Assembly: GCF_001654985.1 (NCBI RefSeq)
Contig: NZ_LXEU01000019.1
Location: forward strand, 1-32,993
Direction: 5' to 3'
Length of the DNA stretch: 32,993 nucleotides
From: Kluyvera georgiana ATCC 51603
Lineage (GTDB): Bacteria; Pseudomonadota; Gammaproteobacteria; Enterobacterales; Enterobacteriaceae
Position numbers and translations under genes: made by a program. The notes under the pieces are model-generated. The model searched no databases. It saw nothing but the letters and a program-made list of their open reading frames with translations, and was not told the origin of the DNA. Below, piece after piece: positions 30,823 through 32,993 of the stretch (positions are counted from its first letter, which is position 1; each line of letters starts with the position of its first letter).

Positions 30823-31560
30823 TTGCGAGCAGGAAGCCCAATCTCTTCCCCACTACGACTGTTAATGTGCCTTGTGCTCGGCCTGGCGCTGTCCGGCTGT
30901 GCGGGCAACTCATCAGAAGGCAGCTATAGCGGTTCGGTCTACACCGTGAAGCGTGGTGATACGCTGTCGCGTATTTCTCGCATGACGGGCACCAGCGTGC
31001 GAGATTTGGCGCGGATGAACGGAATTTCTCCGCCATATACCATCGAAGTTGGGCAAAAACTGAAGGTGAGCGGCGCGTCCTCTTCCAGTACGAAAAAATC
31101 GGCTACCAGCAAAACGGCGAAAGTGGTCCCTTCCTCTGCGGTACCGCAGTCATCATGGCCACCGGTTGGGCAACGCTGCTGGCGTTGGCCCGCAAGCGGC
31201 AAGGTTGTCATGACGTATTCAACCTCAGAGGGCGGCAACAAAGGGATTGATATCGCGGGCAGCCGTGGACAGCCGGTTTACGCTGCCGGGGCAGGTAAGG
31301 TGGTTTACGTTGGCAACCAGCTACGCGGTTACGGTAATCTGGTGATGATTAAACATAACGAAGATTACATTACCGCTTATGCCCACAACGATAAGCTGAT
31401 GGTCAACAACGGGCAGAGCGTGAAGATTGGCCAGCAGATCGCCACCATGGGCAGTTCGGATGCGGATTCGGTGCGGCTGCACTTCCAGATTCGTTACCGG
31501 GCAACGGCTATTGATCCGCTGCGTTATTTACCGCCGCAGGGCAGTAAGCCGAAGTGCTAA
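30823..31560 (+). CDS. actS: LysM/LytM lipoprotein ActS (YgeR), amidase activator
   Basis: Outer-membrane lipoprotein; in E. coli it activates peptidoglycan amidases (mainly AmiC) under envelope stress. TTG start (30823) with GAGG seven bases upstream; 245 residues against 251 in E. coli. Lipobox LSGC places the lipidated Cys at residue 26. A LysM domain (about 40-83, VYTVKRGDTLSRISR) binds peptidoglycan. The C-terminal LytM domain (about 125-240) has lost zinc ligands: NKGID replaces HxGID and RLHFQ replaces HxHFE, so it is a non-catalytic activator like EnvC and NlpD. Located directly beside tRNA-Gly(CCC), as in E. coli. Confidence 0.95.
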   Translation: MRAGSPISSPLRLLMCLVLGLALSGCAGNSSEGSYSGSVYTVKRGDTLSRISRMTGTSVRDLARMNGISPPYTIEVGQKLKVSGASSSSTKKSATSKTAKVVPSSAVPQSSWPPVGQRCWRWPASGKVVMTYSTSEGGNKGIDIAGSRGQPVYAAGAGKVVYVGNQLRGYGNLVMIKHNEDYITAYAHNDKLMVNNGQSVKIGQQIATMGSSDADSVRLHFQIRYRATAIDPLRYLPPQGSKPKC

Positions 31561-31595
31561 CCGGTTATTTTATCGTCACTTAGCATCCAGAGTGC

Positions 31596-31623
31596 TTGCC
31601 AGGCGAGGAGTAAGGTTTATAAT
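31596..31623 (+). promoter_or_regulatory. Promoter of tRNA-Gly(CCC)
   Basis: TTGCCA (31596-31601), a 16-bp spacer and a perfect TATAAT (31618-31623), followed by a GC-rich discriminator (GCTCCTCGC) typical of stringently controlled tRNA promoters. Confidence 0.8.
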
Positions 31624-31640
31624 GCTCCTCGCACACCTTT

Positions 31641-31714
31641 GCGGGCGTAGTTCAATGGTAGAACGAGAGCTTCCCAAGCTCTATACGAGGGTTCGATTCC
31701 CTTCGCCCGCTCCA
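31641..31714 (+). tRNA. glyU: tRNA-Gly(CCC)
   Basis: A 74-nt cloverleaf: acceptor GCGGGCG pairs with CGCCCGC, anticodon loop TTCCCAA has CCC at 31673-31675, the T-arm contains GTTCGATTC, and CCA is encoded. It reads GGG codons. It is the integration site of the adjacent element and is left intact by the insertion. Confidence 0.98.
31690..31714 (+). other. Putative attL core in the tRNA 3' end
   Basis: P4-type integrases usually recombine within the T-arm and acceptor part of the target tRNA, and an intact tRNA next to the integrase gene marks the attL side. The matching direct repeat (attR) would lie at the far end of the island, outside the window. Extent is a guess. Confidence 0.4.
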
Positions 31715-31746
31715 AACTCAAGTCTCCTGAAGTCTACCAAACTCAA
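31712..31746 (+). repeat. Direct repeats after the tRNA
   Basis: CCAAACTCAA occurs at 31712-31721 and 31737-31746. AAGTCT also occurs twice between them (31720-31725 and 31730-31735). Related ACTCAAT (31794-31800) and GCTCAAT (31820-31826) follow. Candidate arm-type sites for the integrase. Confidence 0.55.
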
Positions 31747-31828
31747 TTTTCCCTTGATAAATCAGCAGTTATAGCATTCTATTAGTCTATTGAACTCAAT
31801 TGTACTCCCCCAGGGTCAAGCTCAATGT

Positions 31829-31877
31829 GGGGGTATGGATGGGGGTATAATTGTACCCCCTGCTGAGAGGTACCCCC
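31829..31877. promoter_or_regulatory. Integrase promoter inside nested GGGGGTA/TACCCCC repeats
   Basis: A perfect -10 TATAAT (31846-31851) is embedded in the palindrome GGGGGTA-TAATTG-TACCCCC (31841-31860). A second GGGGGTA (31829-31835) and second TACCCCC (31871-31877) frame it. No good -35 is present. The GAGAGG ribosome site (31865-31870) lies between the inner hairpin and the outer arm. The layout suggests protein binding over the promoter or RNA folding around the ribosome site. Confidence 0.55.
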
Positions 31878-31878
31878 A

Positions 31879-32993
31879 ATGAAGCTGACTGCTCGTCAGG
31901 TTGAAACTGCGAAACCCAAAGAGAAGCCCTACAAACTGGCCGATGGTGGTGGGCTTTACCTGCTGGTTAATCCCAACGGTAAAAGATACTGGCGTCTCAA
32001 ATACCGTTCGTTAGGTAAAGAGAAGCTGCTCGCTATTGGCGTTTATCCCGATGTTTCTTTAGCTGAAGCCCGAAGTAAGCGTGAGGATGCTAAAAGAACA
32101 TTAGCGGCTGGCAACGATCCCTCTCTTGAACGAAAAATTGAGAAACTTAGTCGTCAACAAGACGCTGAAAACTCGTTTGAGGTTATCACACGGGAGTGGT
32201 ATCAGCGTCGCTATGACCGCTGGTCTGTCTCCTACCGCGAAGAAATGCTGAGAACCTTTGAGAAAGATGTATTTCCTTATATCGGCCACCGGCCAATCAA
32301 AGATATCAAGCCGATGGAGTTGCTTGCAGTTCTTTCAAAGATAGAAGCACGAGGTGCAACGGAGAAGGTACGTAAGGTTCGTCAACGTTGTGGAGAAGTC
32401 TGGAAGTATGCCGTTGTGACTGGCAGGGCTGAGTACAATCCGGCACCTGATCTAGCCAGTGCCGTGACTCCTCATGAAAAAGAGCACTATGCTTTTTTAA
32501 CCCAGGATGAATTGCCTGAGTTTCTTCGGACTCTGAACACCTATGCCGGTAGTGTGCTTGTTAAGATTGCGATGCAATTGCTTATTTTAACAGGGGTAAG
32601 GCCTGGGGAGTTGAGGAAAGCGGAGTGGCAAGAGTTTGATTTTGAGAAAAAGGTTTGGAATGTACCAGCGGAACGCATGAAAATGCGCCGCCCTCATCTG
32701 GTTCCATTATCAAGCCAGGCAATTGACCTACTTAATCAGCTTAAACCCATGACGGGAGCAGGAGCGTTGCTGTTCCCAGGACGTAATAATCCTAAGAAAC
32801 CGATGAGTGATATGGCATTGACTGTGTTGGTCAGGCGTATCGGCTATGCAGGACGCGTTACAGGGCACGGATTCCGCCACACGATGAGTACCATTTTGCA
32901 TGAGCAGGGATTTGATTCAGCTTGGATCGAGCTACAGCTGGCTCACGTCGATAAGAACTCAATTCGTGGGACGTATAACCATGCTCAGTATCT
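31879..32993 (+). CDS. P4-type tyrosine integrase (3' end outside window)
   Basis: Partial at the right edge: 371 codons are open with no stop; full-length relatives are roughly 400-430. The N-terminal arm-binding DUF4102 domain (about 1-85, with KLADGGGLYLLVNPNG) is followed by a SAM-like core-binding domain (about 100-185) and the catalytic domain. Active-site residues are R241 (TGVRPGEL), K268 (ERMKMRR), H330 and R333 (HGFRHTM), H356 (LAHVDKN) and nucleophile Y366 (RGTYNHAQY). The ATG at 31879 follows GAGAGG. It should catalyse integration at the tRNA; excision would also need an excisionase not seen here. Confidence 0.95.
   Translation, partial: MKLTARQVETAKPKEKPYKLADGGGLYLLVNPNGKRYWRLKYRSLGKEKLLAIGVYPDVSLAEARSKREDAKRTLAAGNDPSLERKIEKLSRQQDAENSFEVITREWYQRRYDRWSVSYREEMLRTFEKDVFPYIGHRPIKDIKPMELLAVLSKIEARGATEKVRKVRQRCGEVWKYAVVTGRAEYNPAPDLASAVTPHEKEHYAFLTQDELPEFLRTLNTYAGSVLVKIAMQLLILTGVRPGELRKAEWQEFDFEKKVWNVPAERMKMRRPHLVPLSSQAIDLLNQLKPMTGAGALLFPGRNNPKKPMSDMALTVLVRRIGYAGRVTGHGFRHTMSTILHEQGFDSAWIELQLAHVDKNSIRGTYNHAQY

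Larger units (their letters stand above)
31715..32993 (+). mobile_element. Left end of an integrated genomic island or prophage at tRNA-Gly
   Basis: The visible part holds a 164-bp attachment/promoter region and an integrase gene open to the window edge. Codon choice (AGA, AGG, TTA, CTA) and lower GC contrast with the GC-rich core genes. The element type, P4-like satellite, ICE or island, cannot be decided from this end. Confidence 0.85.

Noticed and set aside
31427..31774. A 115-codon frame running from actS through the tRNA
   Set aside because: It overlaps actS in another frame and the tRNA gene; no start signal or homology.

Overview
The window is a stretch of enterobacterial chromosome (order Enterobacterales, family Enterobacteriaceae). 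Nearly every gene can be named by its close resemblance to the Escherichia coli protein and by a gene order matching the E. coli mscS-to-lysS region. REP/BIME palindromes of the Escherichia/Salmonella/Citrobacter/Enterobacter type, a 6S RNA gene between zapA and fau, and an ibs/sib toxin-antitoxin pair after serA support this. It is not E. coli K-12: an RpiR-family regulator sits beside bglA, and idi is followed directly by actS (ygeR) and tRNA-Gly(CCC), without the large purine-catabolism cluster K-12 carries there. I cannot name the genus safely.

Layout. 1-4421: mechanosensitive channel mscS, arginine exporter argO, periplasmic yggE, then the argO activator argP facing away from rpiA. 4422-6285: a control region with a CRP-like site, serA, and a type I toxin-antitoxin locus (ibs peptide and antisense Sib RNA). 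6286-8193: fau and the 6S RNA gene ssrS upstream of it, zapA, and divergently ygfB. 8246-11958: pepP-ubiH-ubiI, linking a proline peptidase with two ubiquinone hydroxylases. 11959-16858: the glycine cleavage operon gcvT-gcvH-gcvP with a 392-bp control region that still shows a PurR operator and GcvA-type sites. 16918-20403: SDR ygfF, a BIME, 6-phospho-beta-glucosidase bglA, its likely RpiR-type regulator, and yqfB. 20562-23784: yqfA, ygfZ, sdhE-ygfX and fldB. 23887-29973: xerD-dsbC-recJ and prfB-lysS; prfB carries the classical autoregulatory +1 frameshift. 30046-31714: idi, actS and tRNA-Gly(CCC).

From 31715 the DNA changes character. A P4-type tyrosine integrase (open to the window edge) starts 164 bp past the tRNA, with rarer codons and a repeat-rich promoter region. 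This is the left end of an integrated genomic island or prophage whose cargo lies beyond the window. The rest is conserved core genome, so any undescribed accessory system would be to the right of this window.

Functional threads: one-carbon and serine/glycine metabolism (serA, gcvTHP, fau, and ygfZ as a folate-binding relative of GcvT); electron carriers and iron-sulfur/flavin maintenance (ubiH, ubiI, sdhE, ygfZ, fldB); envelope stability (mscS, dsbC, actS, yggE); chromosome maintenance and division (xerD, recJ, zapA); and translation (prfB, lysS, tRNA-Gly). Several genes start with GTG or TTG (argO, yggE, ubiI, ygfX, xerD, recJ, actS).
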